From contig NZ_FOWV01000002.1 in the NCBI RefSeq assembly GCF_900115545.1, forward strand, positions 496,001 through 560,000: a DNA stretch of 64,000 nt. The letters run 5' to 3'. This DNA comes from Ralstonia sp. NFACC01 (GTDB taxonomy: Bacteria > Pseudomonadota > Gammaproteobacteria > Burkholderiales > Burkholderiaceae). The notes under the pieces were generated by a model. That model made no database searches and was not told the DNA's origin. It saw only the letters and a list, made by a program, of their open reading frames with translations. Position numbers and translations under genes: made by a program. The first letter of the stretch is position 1, and the number at the start of each line of letters is the position of its first letter. Of this stretch, positions 9,337 to 17,189 are shown in pieces.

Positions 9337-10820
9337 AGCTGGCGGTTCCAGCCATCCTGCGGGTTCGCTCGCTCTCGTTCCGCCTGTATGTGCTGATCCT
9401 GCTCGCGCTGGTGCTGATGCTGCTGGTGCAGCTCGTCATCGCGCATCTGGAAATCTCGCGCACCAACAGCCGGCAGGTGGTGAGCGACCTGCGCATGTCG
9501 GCGCAGGCCTATGCGGACCTCACCACGCTCAACATGGATGACGTGCCGCGCCGCGAAGAATTCCTGCGCCGGCTCACCGACATCAAGCTGGGCCTCTCGC
9601 TGCCCAACATCCTGCCGGGCGAATTCCGCTACGTGCTGTGTGATCGCGCGGGCCACGTCATCACTGCGTTTCCGGGTGCGCCCACCATGCCGTGCGGCAA
9701 GGCGCACGACACCGTCGTCGAGATCATGCTGGAGGGCAAGCCGTGGCGCAGCTACACCGTCGACAGCGTCGACGGCAAGATCTCGGCCACCGTGGCGCAG
9801 CCCCTGACCGCGTACGAGCGCGCCATTCGCGACCTGTTCGAGGAGGTGGCGGTGGCGCTGGCCATCCTGGCGAGCGCGCTGATGGTGATGGTCGGTTGGG
9901 CGGCGCACCAGGGCCTCAAACCGCTGCGTACGCTCACGCGCCAGGTCGAGGCGCGTGACTCTGCCGATCTTGACCCCGTGCAGAGCGTGGAACATGCGGA
10001 GCTGAAACCGCTGGTCGATGCCTTGAACGGGCTGTTCGCGCGTGTACGTCGTGGCATCGAGGCAGACCGCCGTTTCTTTGCCGATGCGGCGCACGAACTG
10101 CGCACGCCGCTGGCGGCCATTCAGGCGCAGGCGTATGTCGTCTCGCATTCCGATAGCGAAGACGATCGTTCGACCGCGCTGCGCGAGTTCGACCGCGGCA
10201 TTTCGCGCGCAACGCAGTCGCTTGCCAAGCTGCTTGCCATCGCCCGGCTGGACGCGCGTCGTGTGGAGGCGCAGCTTGCGCAGGGCGCGTTGTCCGACCT
10301 GGCGGGCTGTGCGCGCAGCGGCGTGATCCAGCAGGCCTCGCGCGCCGAGCGTCGCAACATCACGCTGTCGTACGACGGCGCCAACCAGGCGTGGGTGTCG
10401 GTGTCGCATGAAGACGCCGCGACGCTGGTGGAAAACGTGCTCGACAACGCCGTGCGCGAAACGCCCAACGGTGGCGAGGTGCGCGTGGCCGTCAAGCGCA
10501 TCGAGCAAGCCGGCACGCCGATGGTCGAACTGCGCATTGAAGATTCCGGCCCCGGCATTCCGCTCGACGAGCGCGATCGCGTATTCGAGCGTTTCTACCG
10601 CCCCCGCACCAGCCAGTCGCAGGGCAGTGGCCTGGGCCTGGCGATCGTGCGCCGTATCGTGGAATTGGGAAATGGCTCGGTGGCCATCGAAGACGGCCTG
10701 GCTCATGCAGATGGCAGAGGCTGCGCGATCGTGATCCGCCTGCCGGCGCTGGATTCCGCGCCCGAGCCGATCGAGCCCGATGATGCGCCTCCCGGCATGG
10801 CCGACACGCCCAGCCATTGA
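9333..10820 (+). CDS. Two-component sensor histidine kinase
   Basis: A 495-residue inner-membrane kinase partnered with the preceding regulator. Two membrane helices (about 18-40 and 170-192) bracket a periplasmic sensor region of about 130 residues; a HAMP-like linker follows. The HisKA H-box is FFADAAHELRTPLAAIQ (His about 254), and the ATPase domain shows ENVLDNAVRETP (N box), DSGPGIP (G1) and GSGLGLAIV (G2). All key residues are present. The layout matches QseC-type kinases; the stimulus is not evident. Its 3' end overlaps the next gene by about 40 nt. Confidence 0.92.
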   Translation: MKLAVPAILRVRSLSFRLYVLILLALVLMLLVQLVIAHLEISRTNSRQVVSDLRMSAQAYADLTTLNMDDVPRREEFLRRLTDIKLGLSLPNILPGEFRYVLCDRAGHVITAFPGAPTMPCGKAHDTVVEIMLEGKPWRSYTVDSVDGKISATVAQPLTAYERAIRDLFEEVAVALAILASALMVMVGWAAHQGLKPLRTLTRQVEARDSADLDPVQSVEHAELKPLVDALNGLFARVRRGIEADRRFFADAAHELRTPLAAIQAQAYVVSHSDSEDDRSTALREFDRGISRATQSLAKLLAIARLDARRVEAQLAQGALSDLAGCARSGVIQQASRAERRNITLSYDGANQAWVSVSHEDAATLVENVLDNAVRETPNGGEVRVAVKRIEQAGTPMVELRIEDSGPGIPLDERDRVFERFYRPRTSQSQGSGLGLAIVRRIVELGNGSVAIEDGLAHADGRGCAIVIRLPALDSAPEPIEPDDAPPGMADTPSH

Positions 10821-11388
10821 TTGGCGCGGCTCGCGGTTGGTGGTCCCGGCACTGGTGGTGCTGGGGCATCTGGTGTTGCTGGCATGGTGGCGCGATCGTC
10901 CGGTGCCAGCCCTCCACGACGCGCCGACGATGCTGCAAGGGCGGTTGCTTGACACCGAGCCTCCGCCGGCGCCGGTGCTGCGTCCGGAGCGCGGCGCGCA
11001 CACCCCATCAAAGTTGCCTCAAACAGATTCCATCCCGCATTCAGCTGAACCGGTGCAGCAGCCCATGTCTGCCGCGCCCGCGGCTGCCGATGCAGTTGAA
11101 GCGCGCACGCTCGATCTGGCTGCACCGCTGATGCCCAGCCAGCGAGCGCGATCCCACGCTGAAGACAACATCGCCCAGAGCACAGCGCACGGCACCGGTC
11201 ACGCATTCGGGCCAGACGCTTCTGCGCCGCGTGCGGCACGGTCGATCGAGGAATCGCGCGGCGCTGCGGGCCGCTGGCAAGCCCGCATGGAAGTGGGCAG
11301 CAGCGCCTACTGCCTGAGCGCGCAAGACCCAAGCCTGCGCCGCGACCCCTTTGAAAAGGCACTGGCCGTGCCATCCACCTGCCGCTGA
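10780..11388 (+). CDS. Hypothetical proline/alanine-rich protein with N-terminal membrane helix
   Basis: A 202-residue protein of unknown function. A single hydrophobic segment (residues about 20-38, LVVPALVVLGHLVLLAW) is followed by a proline-rich stretch (PPPAPVLRPERG) and a low-complexity middle, giving a TonB-like silhouette but without a recognisable TonB C-terminal domain. A short conserved-looking tail contains one Cys pair context (YCLSAQ and PSTCR). ATG-ATG at 10780/10783 lies inside the kinase gene, so translation is likely coupled and the protein may be an accessory of the two-component system. Confidence 0.6.
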   Translation: MMRLPAWPTRPAIDWRGSRLVVPALVVLGHLVLLAWWRDRPVPALHDAPTMLQGRLLDTEPPPAPVLRPERGAHTPSKLPQTDSIPHSAEPVQQPMSAAPAAADAVEARTLDLAAPLMPSQRARSHAEDNIAQSTAHGTGHAFGPDASAPRAARSIEESRGAAGRWQARMEVGSSAYCLSAQDPSLRRDPFEKALAVPSTCR

Positions 11389-12000
11389 TCAGTAACCGAC
11401 TGTGAAGCGCTGGCGCGGGTGTGCCGGTTTTTCCGTTTCGTCGAGGAAGGCGATGGCGTAGTCCTCCATCGAAATCCACGGCTTGCCATTGGCATCCACG
11501 AGCAGCGAATCCTTGCCGACGCGGAAGTGGCCCGTACGCTCGCCCGGCTCGAAGATGGCCGACGGCGACACGAACGTCCAGTTCAGCTCGGTTTCCTTGC
11601 GCAGCGCGTTAAGGAAATCGCGACCGGCCGAGGCTTCGTCAAAGTACTCCTTGGGGAACTGCGGGGTGTCGATCAGCGCCACGCCCGGGGCCACTTCCAG
11701 GCTGCCGGCGCCACCCACCACCAGCAGACGCTGCACGGCCGCTTTCTTCACCGCACCAACGATCTGGTCGGCGCTTGCCTGCAGAAAGCGCACCGTGCTG
11801 TAGGCCACATCGTTGCCGGCAAGTGCGGCAGCGAGGCCAGCTTGGTCGGCTACATCCACATCCTTGGTGGTCAGGCCAGCACGTGCGGGCAGCTTGGATG
11901 CCGTGCGCGCAATGGCGGTCACCTGGTGGCCGCGGCGCAGTGCTTCGTCGATCAGGCGGGTGCCCACGCGCCCCGTGGCGCCGATGATTGCAATCTTCAT
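11389..12000 (-). CDS. NAD(P)-binding oxidoreductase, YwnB-like
   Basis: A 203-residue Rossmann protein of the NAD(P)H-binding/atypical SDR group: MKIAIIGATGRVGTRLIDEA gives the GxxGxxG dinucleotide motif; a variable substrate half follows. The substrate is unknown; relatives are often stress- or quinone-linked. ATG at 12000 is chosen over an in-frame TTG at 12006 because AGGAG sits 6 nt upstream of it. Its regulator lies directly upstream on the same strand and a perfect 9-bp inverted repeat fills the gap between them. The stop abuts the stop of the convergent gene, with no room for a terminator. Confidence 0.85.
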   Translation of the reverse strand: MKIAIIGATGRVGTRLIDEALRRGHQVTAIARTASKLPARAGLTTKDVDVADQAGLAAALAGNDVAYSTVRFLQASADQIVGAVKKAAVQRLLVVGGAGSLEVAPGVALIDTPQFPKEYFDEASAGRDFLNALRKETELNWTFVSPSAIFEPGERTGHFRVGKDSLLVDANGKPWISMEDYAIAFLDETEKPAHPRQRFTVGY

Positions 12001-12039
12001 GTTCAACTCCTTATGGAATGGTTCGAGCGGTTGAAACGT

Positions 12040-12066
12040 TATATGTAATTAATACAGTTACATATA
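12040..12066. promoter_or_regulatory. Inverted repeat, likely operator of the Rrf2-type regulator (oxidoreductase promoter)
   Basis: Perfect 9-bp arms TATATGTAA (12040-12048) and TTACATATA (12058-12066), spacer 9 nt, located 40 nt upstream of the oxidoreductase start. The core can be written TGTA-N11-TACA, identical in spacing to the repeat upstream of the regulator gene at 12549-12577, so both are probably bound by the regulator encoded at 12100-12537. Confidence 0.72.
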
Positions 12067-12099
12067 GGGGTAAAAAAATAGGCCGACATGCCGGCCCGG

Positions 12100-12537
12100 C
12101 TAGGCTCGACGGCGGCGGCGTTGTGCGTGTCCCACCTCGTTGAGGATGCTAGCGATGGTTTGCGCAGCAAGCTCCGCTTCCAGCGCGGATTGCGCGCGCT
12201 CCGTCACACGCTCCAGCACGCCGGTGATCTCACGGCCGACCTCGCACGCCGGGTTGGGTGCATTGGGCGGCAGCGCAATCAGCACCGGAGATTCCACCAC
12301 ACGAAAGACGTCCAGCAGCGTGATGCGATCTGCCGGCCGCGCCAGCGTGGCACCGCCTGTTGCGCCCATCTGCGAGGTGACAAAGCCGGCGTCGGCCAAC
12401 TGCGCCACCAAGCGTCGGATAAGTGCGGGGTTGGTTCCCACGCTGCCCGCGATCAGCGACGACGGCACCGGCCCCTCTGCGCTGGCAAGCAGAGTGAGGA
12501 TATGCACGGCGACGGCGAAGCGGCTGCTGGTGGTCAT
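12100..12537 (-). CDS. Rrf2-family transcriptional regulator, YwnA-like
   Basis: A 145-residue winged-helix repressor. The N-terminus (MTTSSRFAVAVHILTLLA) and the helix-turn-helix (SSLIAGSVGTNPALIRRLVAQL, with G-A-T-G-G wing) are typical of Rrf2. The three-cysteine Fe-S cluster of IscR/NsrR is absent; one Cys remains (PNPACEVGREI), as in Fe-S-free members such as YwnA or CymR. Start at 12537 is chosen over the upstream in-frame extension because the conserved N-terminus begins there and the extension would overlap the operator. The C-terminus is an unusual run of arginines. Confidence 0.87.
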   Translation of the reverse strand: MTTSSRFAVAVHILTLLASAEGPVPSSLIAGSVGTNPALIRRLVAQLADAGFVTSQMGATGGATLARPADRITLLDVFRVVESPVLIALPPNAPNPACEVGREITGVLERVTERAQSALEAELAAQTIASILNEVGHAQRRRRRA

Positions 12538-12548
12538 GGTGATGAATG

Positions 12549-12577
12549 CAAAGTGTAACCATGATAGATACACTTTG
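12549..12577. promoter_or_regulatory. Inverted repeat upstream of the Rrf2 regulator, likely autoregulatory operator
   Basis: Perfect 9-bp arms CAAAGTGTA (12549-12557) and TACACTTTG (12569-12577) with 11-nt spacer, 12 nt upstream of the regulator start. The shared core TGTA-N11-TACA matches the repeat at 12040-12066 although the outer bases differ, which supports recognition by one dimeric protein at both sites. Confidence 0.72.
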
Positions 12578-12610
12578 GCGTGCGGTCAACCCCTTCGGCG
12601 GATGTGCGCT

Positions 12611-13255
12611 TTAGAAGGCGGCGGCCAGTGCCGTGGCCCGCGCTTTGGCATCTGCCTTGGCGGCCGTCAGCACGTCGGGCGTGGTGAGCGTGGGTGCTGC
12701 GCTGATCTCGGTCACGTCTTCAATGCCCAGGAAGCGCAGCCAGCGGCGCAGATAAGGTTTCTGAAAATCGTCCGGTGATTCGCTTGCGCCTTCAGTGTGT
12801 GCAGCGTACGCCCCTGCGCTGGCGTAGATGAGGGCCGCCTTCTTGCCCGAGAGTAGCGCCTGATAGCCTGTGGCCGGCGACCAGTTCCAGTTCTGACCCG
12901 GCAGCGTCACCACATCAATGAAATGCTTGAGCCGGTAGGGCACTCCAAAATTCCACATCGGAACAGAGAATAGATAGTGGTCTGCCGCGTTGAAGCGTTG
13001 CGACAGCGCCACCGCGCTCTGCCATTGCGCACGCTGTTCCGGCGTGGCGTTCTGGGTGCGCAAGACCGCAAACTTGGCGCCGATCATATCGGCGTCGAAT
13101 TCGGGCAGGTCGATGTCCTCGCTCCACAAGTCGATCATGTCCATCTCATGGCTTGGGTGCGCGATGCGGTAGGCATCGAGAAACTGCTTTGCCACGTCGA
13201 TGGAGTGGGACAGCGTTTTCATGGGAGAGGCTTCGATATAGAGCAGACGGGTCAT
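12611..13255 (-). CDS. azoR: FMN-dependent NADH:quinone oxidoreductase / azoreductase
   Basis: A 214-residue flavodoxin-fold protein. MTRLLYIEASPMKTLSHS is the FMN-phosphate loop, VPMWNFGVPYRLKHFIDVV the central family signature, and AGAYAAHTEG a later FMN contact. Members reduce quinones and azo compounds using NADH. Start at 13255 is set by AGGAG 7 nt upstream. It follows the SMR exporter gene by 20 nt on the same strand, so the two are probably one transcript giving combined detoxification by reduction and export. Confidence 0.9.
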   Translation of the reverse strand: MTRLLYIEASPMKTLSHSIDVAKQFLDAYRIAHPSHEMDMIDLWSEDIDLPEFDADMIGAKFAVLRTQNATPEQRAQWQSAVALSQRFNAADHYLFSVPMWNFGVPYRLKHFIDVVTLPGQNWNWSPATGYQALLSGKKAALIYASAGAYAAHTEGASESPDDFQKPYLRRWLRFLGIEDVTEISAAPTLTTPDVLTAAKADAKARATALAAAF

Positions 13256-13275
13256 GACGGGCTCCTGATGCGGTC

Positions 13276-13605
13276 TTATGCTGCGTTGAAGAAATTGAGG
13301 CCGGGGGTGCCGGCGATCACCAGTCCGATGCAGGCCAGGCGCGCGGGCTGCATGCTCTCGCCAAACAGCACGATGCCGAGCACGGTCACGCCCACCGAGC
13401 CGATGCCCGTCCAGATGGCGTAGGCCGTGCCAGCGGGCAGGCCGCGCATGGCATGCGTGAGCAGAAAGACGCTGGCAAGCGCCGTCACAATGCCGAGCAC
13501 GCTGGGGATGGGGCGTGTCCACCCCTGTGCAAACTTGAGCGAGATCGCCATGGCGATCTCCACAGCGCCGGCTGCCAGCAGCCAGAGCCAGGCGGTTTGA
13601 AGCAT
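13276..13605 (-). CDS. sugE: SMR-family exporter of the SugE/Gdx type
   Basis: A 109-residue, four-helix dual-topology transporter. The essential membrane Glu is in AGAVEIAMAISLKFAQGW, and AYAIWTGIGSVGVTVLG is the Gdx/SugE form of the helix-3 motif, rather than the WAGLG form of QacE/EmrE drug exporters; guanidinium export is therefore the expected activity by family. GGAGG lies 5 nt before ATG 13605. I saw no guanidine riboswitch motif upstream. Confidence 0.85.
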   Translation of the reverse strand: MLQTAWLWLLAAGAVEIAMAISLKFAQGWTRPIPSVLGIVTALASVFLLTHAMRGLPAGTAYAIWTGIGSVGVTVLGIVLFGESMQPARLACIGLVIAGTPGLNFFNAA

Positions 13606-13916
13606 GGAACCTCCGAAGTGTCCGCTGCCGAGCCGGCAAGCGGATGCGTTGCGATGCACCCAGAGTAAGGACGGGGCGACGCGGCAACAAGTACGTACCT
13701 GAAGGTAACCACCAGGCACGATGCGGGTATCAGCGCCCCGCAGCCGCCCGCCAAACGATCTGTGCGCCAGCCTGGCAAAAACGCAATTCGCTGCCGTGCC
13801 GTGCCGCGCGATCGGCACCATCGTCGGCGCTGCTGCTCCTAAGCTAGACGCCATGCAAGGCGGCTTGCCGCCACCCTTGGATTCATTCTGGCGTCCAACC
13901 ATTCAGGAGCGTTGTC
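13606..13916. other. Divergent intergenic region between the SMR exporter and HAD genes
   Basis: 311 nt with no convincing coding frame. It holds the promoters of both divergent units and a 12-bp palindrome at 13696-13707. The right end carries CAGGAG, the ribosome-binding site of the HAD gene. Confidence 0.6.
13696..13707. promoter_or_regulatory. Operator-like palindrome TACCTGAAGGTA
   Basis: Perfect 5-bp arms TACCT/AGGTA around GA, about 90 nt upstream of the exporter-azoreductase unit. Short symmetric sites of this shape are common for HxlR and other winged-helix regulators, but no regulator gene adjoins it, so the bound protein is unknown. Confidence 0.35.
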
Positions 13917-14615
13917 ATGGCCCTTCGGGATTTCAAAGTGCTCACTTTCGATGTCGTCGGAACGTTGATCGACTTCGAGGGGGGCATGCTTGCCTACCTG
14001 CGCCGTGCGGTGCCCGACAGCAGGGTTACCGACGAGGATTTTCTGGGCGCGTATCGGGCAGCACGCAAACGCGGTCGGACCGAGTGGTATCCCGATGATC
14101 TGGTGCCGTGCTGGCACATCGTGGCGCAACAGCTTGGCCTGCCCGATAGCGACGCGCTGGCGCATGGTTTTCGCGATTCGGTGGCCGAATGGCCGGCGTT
14201 TCCCGACTCGGTGGAGGCGCTGCAGCGGTTGGGCAAGCGCTTCAAGCTCGTCACCATGACGAACGCGCAGTCCTGGGCGCTCGAACATTTCCAGCGGACG
14301 TTGGGCGCACCGTTCGACCTGCTGCTCAGCTGCGACGATGCCCTCTGCGAGAAGCCCGATGCGCAGTACTTCGCCTACGCGCGCGGCCGCTACGAAGGTG
14401 CCTGGGGCTTCAAGCAAGCCGACAATCTGCACGTGGCGCAGAGCCAGTACCACGACATCGGCATCTCCAAACGTCTGGGCATCGCCACCTGCTGGATCGA
14501 GCGCCGGCATGGCATGAAAGACTCGGGCGGCACCATCGAATCGGAGCACACCGTACCTGATTACCACTTCCATACGCTGGCCGAGCTGGCCGATGCAGTG
14601 GAGGCCGGCGAGTGA
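13917..14615 (+). CDS. HAD-superfamily hydrolase (haloacid dehalogenase type II-like)
   Basis: A 232-residue HAD protein. Motif I reads FDVVGTLID: the nucleophile Asp is present, but the second Asp of phosphatases is replaced by Val, as in the dehalogenase branch (DxYGT). VTMTNAQSW gives motif II, and CDDALCEKPDAQYF carries the motif III Lys; HVAQSQYHDI is the dehalogenase-like motif IV region. The substrate is unknown. Start: AGGAG 7 nt before ATG. Its stop overlaps the GTG start of the M20 hydrolase (GTGA), so the two are co-translated. A paralogue lies at 25252. Confidence 0.85.
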   Translation: MALRDFKVLTFDVVGTLIDFEGGMLAYLRRAVPDSRVTDEDFLGAYRAARKRGRTEWYPDDLVPCWHIVAQQLGLPDSDALAHGFRDSVAEWPAFPDSVEALQRLGKRFKLVTMTNAQSWALEHFQRTLGAPFDLLLSCDDALCEKPDAQYFAYARGRYEGAWGFKQADNLHVAQSQYHDIGISKRLGIATCWIERRHGMKDSGGTIESEHTVPDYHFHTLAELADAVEAGE

Positions 14616-15805
14616 AGCCCGACGCCATTGCGGAACCGGTCGCCGATCTGCTGCCAGACCTTGTGGCACTGCGCCGCGACCTGCATGCGAATCCGGAACT
14701 CGCCTACGAAGAACACCGGACGGCCCGCATCGTCGCGCAGTCGCTGCGTGTGTTGGGGCTGGCGGTGGAGGAGAGTATTGGGGGCACCGGCGTGGTCGGC
14801 ACGCTGCGCGGCGGCCGAGGCACCCGCAGTGTCGCGCTGCGCGCCGACATGGACGCGCTGCCGATGGTGGAACTGGGTCGATCACCGCACGCGAGCCGCG
14901 TGCAGGGCAAGCATCACGGTTGCGGGCATGACGGGCACACCAGCATGCTGATTGGCGCTGCGCGCCAGCTTGCGCGCACGGGCATCGACGGCACCGTCCA
15001 CTTCATCTTCCAGCCTGCCGAAGAGGGCCAGGCCGGTGCGCGCCGGATGATTGAAGACGGCCTGTTCGAGCGTTTTCCATGCGATGCCGTCTATGCGTTA
15101 CACAACTGGCCGGATCTGCCACTCGGACATGCGCAGACGCGGCCGGGCTCGATCATGGCGGCGGCAGATCGGTTCGATATCACCGTGTGCGGGCGTGGCG
15201 GGCATGCGGCCCAACCGCACCACACGCCGGACGCCATCCTTGCCGCCAGCCAGCTTGTGGCGCAGCTGCACACCATTGTGTCGCGCCGAATTGATCCGAG
15301 CGAATCGGCGGTGTTATCTGTCACGCGCATCGAAGGCGGCCACAGCCACAACGTGCTGCCGGCCGAAGTACGCATCACCGGCACCGTGCGCAGCTTTGAT
15401 GCCGTATCGCAGGATCGCATCGAGGCGGCGCTGCGCGACACGGCCAATGGCATCGCGCTGGGCAGCGGCACGCAGGTGGCGGTGGATTACCGCCGCTATT
15501 ACCCGGCCACCATCAACACGCCGGCCGAAGCGATGCTCGCATTGGACGCTGCACAAGCGATTGGCTTGCAGGCCGCGGAGGCACCACGCGCTGCGTTCAC
15601 TTCCGAAGATTTCGCCTTCATGCTGCAGCGCAAGCCCGGTGCCTATCTCTGGCTCGGCCAAGGCCGTGCCGACGCGGGGCCCGAGGGCGAATACCCGCTG
15701 CACCACCCGTGTTATGACTTCAACGACGAGGCGTTGCCGGTGGGTGTGCGCTGGTTTTGCGAAGTCGCACATCGCGCGCTGGCCGCCGTTCCATCCGGTT
15801 CCTGA
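14612..15805 (+). CDS. M20 family amidohydrolase (hippurate hydrolase / N-acyl-amino-acid deacylase type)
   Basis: A 397-residue metal-dependent amidohydrolase that releases a carboxylate from an N-acyl amino acid or related amide. Visible motifs are RRDLHANPELAYEEH at the N-terminus, LRADMDALPM, HGCGHDGHTSML (metal ligands), FQPAEEGQAGARRMIEDG (catalytic Glu pair), and the inserted dimerisation domain. GTG start at 14612 overlaps the previous stop. It is convergent with the FAD oxidoreductase gene, 38 nt away, and may feed deacylated substrate into the oxidative steps encoded there. Confidence 0.9.
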   Translation: MKPDAIAEPVADLLPDLVALRRDLHANPELAYEEHRTARIVAQSLRVLGLAVEESIGGTGVVGTLRGGRGTRSVALRADMDALPMVELGRSPHASRVQGKHHGCGHDGHTSMLIGAARQLARTGIDGTVHFIFQPAEEGQAGARRMIEDGLFERFPCDAVYALHNWPDLPLGHAQTRPGSIMAAADRFDITVCGRGGHAAQPHHTPDAILAASQLVAQLHTIVSRRIDPSESAVLSVTRIEGGHSHNVLPAEVRITGTVRSFDAVSQDRIEAALRDTANGIALGSGTQVAVDYRRYYPATINTPAEAMLALDAAQAIGLQAAEAPRAAFTSEDFAFMLQRKPGAYLWLGQGRADAGPEGEYPLHHPCYDFNDEALPVGVRWFCEVAHRALAAVPSGS

Positions 15806-15843
15806 ACTGCGGCCATCTTCGTCACCCTCCCGGTATTGCAGCG

Positions 15844-17169
15844 TTAGAAATCCGCCACCTTGCCCCAAGCCGAGTGCTTGAAGCGCGCCGGGTTGTAGGG
15901 AGCGGGGTCGAAGATCGGCTTTTCACCCGTCACCAGATCAGCGATCAGATGGCCGGCGCCGGGGCCGATACCGAACCCGTGACCCGAGAAGCCTGCGGCC
16001 AGGATGAACCCGGGGATTTCCGGGACTTCTCCGATGCCGGGCACGCCGTCCGGCGTGTTGTCGACGAAACCGGCCCAGGCGTTGGCGATGCCCGCTTGGC
16101 CCAGCACCGGCAGCAGTTCGACGGCGCGGCTGTAGGTTTGTCTGACGGCCGCGGCATCCGGCCGTGGGTCAAGTATGCGCATGCGCTCCATGGGCGTGGG
16201 CGCATCGAGCCGCCACCGCGCGAGAGTTTCGTGGCCCGCGCGAATGCCTTCCAAGCCGCCCGGGAACACATTGCGCCAGCGCTTCGCGAACATCGGCAGA
16301 AACTGCGGCGCGAAGCGCAGCAGCTGTGCCGTCGGGTCCACGCGTCCGCGCCCGCTGATGGCCAGGTTGTAGCTGCCATCGCTGCGGCGGGTGATGGACA
16401 CGCGTGCGGTGTGCAAGGCGTCAGGCACTGGCTCGGTCACCCCCGTGACACGCACGATGGATTGGCGAACAGTCGCCTGCGGAAAACGAATGCCCAATTG
16501 GCGACAGAACGAGGAGGCCCAGGCACCGCCTGCAAATACCACGGTGCGGGTCTTGATGGTTCCTGCCTCTGTGACGACGCCGCTAACGCGACCGCCCTCG
16601 ACTTCAATGCCTCGTGCAGCGCAGTTCTGGTGCACGGTGCCGCCGAGCTTCATGAGCGCAGCCGCTACGGACGGCGCCGCCTTGGCGGGGTCCGCCGTGC
16701 CGTCGCTCGGTGCGAACACGCCGCCCTTCCACGCGCGACCAGTGAGGCGGCCGCGCTCGGAGGCATCCCGGCTGCTCAGCATGTGTGTGGTAACGCCGGC
16801 CGTTCTCGCGAAATCGCGCCAGTTCGTCCAGCGAGCAAGTTCGTCTTCGTCGTTGCTGAGGTAGAGCAAGCCGCACCGGCGGAAACCTGTGTCTTCCCCC
16901 GTGTCTGCGGCAAACCGCTCCCATAGCTCGAGGCTTCGGGTGGCCATCGGCAGTTCACGCGCATCGCGGTTTTGCTGTCGGCACCAGCCCCAATTTCGGC
17001 TCGACTGTTCGGCCCCGATGCGGCCCTTTTCGACCACGGCCACCGAAACGCCGCGCCTGGCCAGGTAGTAGGCAGCAAAGACGCCAATGATGCCGCCGCC
17101 GATCACGACGACGTCGGCTTGCGCTGGAAGGGGAGAGGCGCTCTCGATGAGGCGCAACGGTTGAGACAT
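15844..17169 (-). CDS. FAD-dependent amine/D-amino-acid-type oxidoreductase (DAO family)
   Basis: A 441-residue flavoprotein: VVVIGGGIIGVFAAYYLARRG is the FAD dinucleotide motif, followed by VVEKGRIGAEQSSRNWGWCRQQ and, near the C-terminus, GFSGHGFGIGPGAGHLIADL. This is the DadA/SoxB/opine-oxidase architecture, which oxidises secondary or primary amines to imines. Start at 17169 gives GAGG about 9 nt upstream; the upstream open frame overlaps the cupin gene and is rejected. It is 20 nt downstream of the cupin gene, so co-transcribed. The substrate is not evident. Confidence 0.86.
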   Translation of the reverse strand: MSQPLRLIESASPLPAQADVVVIGGGIIGVFAAYYLARRGVSVAVVEKGRIGAEQSSRNWGWCRQQNRDARELPMATRSLELWERFAADTGEDTGFRRCGLLYLSNDEDELARWTNWRDFARTAGVTTHMLSSRDASERGRLTGRAWKGGVFAPSDGTADPAKAAPSVAAALMKLGGTVHQNCAARGIEVEGGRVSGVVTEAGTIKTRTVVFAGGAWASSFCRQLGIRFPQATVRQSIVRVTGVTEPVPDALHTARVSITRRSDGSYNLAISGRGRVDPTAQLLRFAPQFLPMFAKRWRNVFPGGLEGIRAGHETLARWRLDAPTPMERMRILDPRPDAAAVRQTYSRAVELLPVLGQAGIANAWAGFVDNTPDGVPGIGEVPEIPGFILAAGFSGHGFGIGPGAGHLIADLVTGEKPIFDPAPYNPARFKHSAWGKVADF

Positions 17170-17189
17170 GACTCGCTTTCCTCGTTCGT

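Noticed and set aside
9300-11003. 567-residue minus-strand open frame over the histidine kinase
   Set aside because: Shadow of the kinase gene, whose own frame contains all the expected motifs.
13606-13750. Guanidine riboswitch upstream of the SugE/Gdx gene
   Set aside because: None of the conserved guanidine-I, -II or -III sequence motifs could be recognised by eye; only a short palindrome is present.
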